This document shows, one piece after another, positions 6,069 to 6,197 of a stretch of DNA of 6,197 bases. Location: positions 1 to 6,197 of the forward strand of contig CAMZMA010000247.1 of the NCBI GenBank assembly GCA_947311815.1. The letters run 5' to 3'. The DNA comes from an uncultured Flavobacteriaceae bacterium. Lineage in GTDB: Bacteria > Bacteroidota > Bacteroidia > Flavobacteriales > Flavobacteriaceae. Numbering within the stretch: the first letter of the stretch is position 1; each line of letters starts with the position of its first letter. Below the pieces are notes generated by a model. The model was given only the letters and a program-made list of their open reading frames with translations. It was not told where the DNA came from and searched no databases. The position numbers and the translations under genes were made by a program.

Positions 6069-6197
6069 TTATTTTGTAATCAATATTTTTTTAGAAAAAA
6101 CAGCTTCGTTGGTTTTTACTTTTACAATATATACCGTAGCTGCTAATTTTTGAGTAGAAATTCTCATATTTTCTTTTTGATTACCTGCAACCGATAC
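6069..6197 (-). CDS. C-terminal end of a T9SS-secreted protein (sorting domain, partial)
   Basis: The last 42 codons of a gene that continues beyond the right edge; the stop TAA is at 6071-6069. The peptide reads VSVAGNQKENMRISTQ, KLAATVYIVKVKT, then NEAVFSKKILITK. This is the pattern of a type A Por/type IX secretion sorting domain: a loop, LxxGxYxxxV-like strand, acidic/polar turn, and a basic KKIxIxK end. Such domains direct proteins across the outer membrane and are then cleaved, leaving the protein released or anchored to surface lipopolysaccharide. The usual Gly before the aliphatic-Tyr pair (GVY) is Thr here (TVY). The functional part of the protein lies outside the window, so its activity is unknown. 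It lies 14 bp before the FISUMP gene on the same strand. Confidence 0.75.
   Translation of the reverse strand, partial: VSVAGNQKENMRISTQKLAATVYIVKVKTNEAVFSKKILITK

Overview
The window looks like chromosomal DNA from a low-GC member of the Bacteroidota, most likely a Flavobacteriaceae-type marine or host-associated bacterium. Four things point there: a partial gene ending in a type IX secretion (Por) sorting domain, an exported protein with the 'QVGIGTTSP' start followed by a FISUMP-type domain, a candidate promoter of the Bacteroidota TTG / TAnnTTTG type upstream of clpP, and the protein styles of DnaG and ClpX. This assignment is an inference from gene style; no 16S or marker search could be run.

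Layout. Bases 2-805 (+) carry nearly all of nadE, ammonia-dependent NAD+ synthetase, with its first few codons beyond the left edge. Bases 806-1025 separate it from a convergent gene and hold two candidate intrinsic terminators, one per strand. Bases 1026-4975 (-) hold three colinear housekeeping genes in the order clpP, clpX, dnaG, with gaps of 56 and 48 bp. They look like one transcription unit that starts at a promoter just upstream of clpP and ends at a small hairpin after dnaG. ClpX and ClpP together form the ATP-dependent unfoldase-protease; DnaG primes lagging-strand DNA synthesis. Bases 4976-5157 hold the clpP promoter candidate and inverted repeats. Bases 5158-6197 (-) carry two secreted or surface protein genes spaced 14 bp apart: the C-terminal end of a T9SS-sorted protein, then a 298-residue FISUMP-type exported protein that appears to start with TTG.

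No mobile element, CRISPR array, RNA gene or obvious new multi-gene system is visible; most of the window is core housekeeping. The points most worth a second look are the DnaG zinc domain, where all four expected metal ligands are replaced while the residues around them are kept; the two-gene exported cassette next to clpP; and the repeat-like palindromic elements that sit in each successive gap of the clpP-clpX-dnaG unit.
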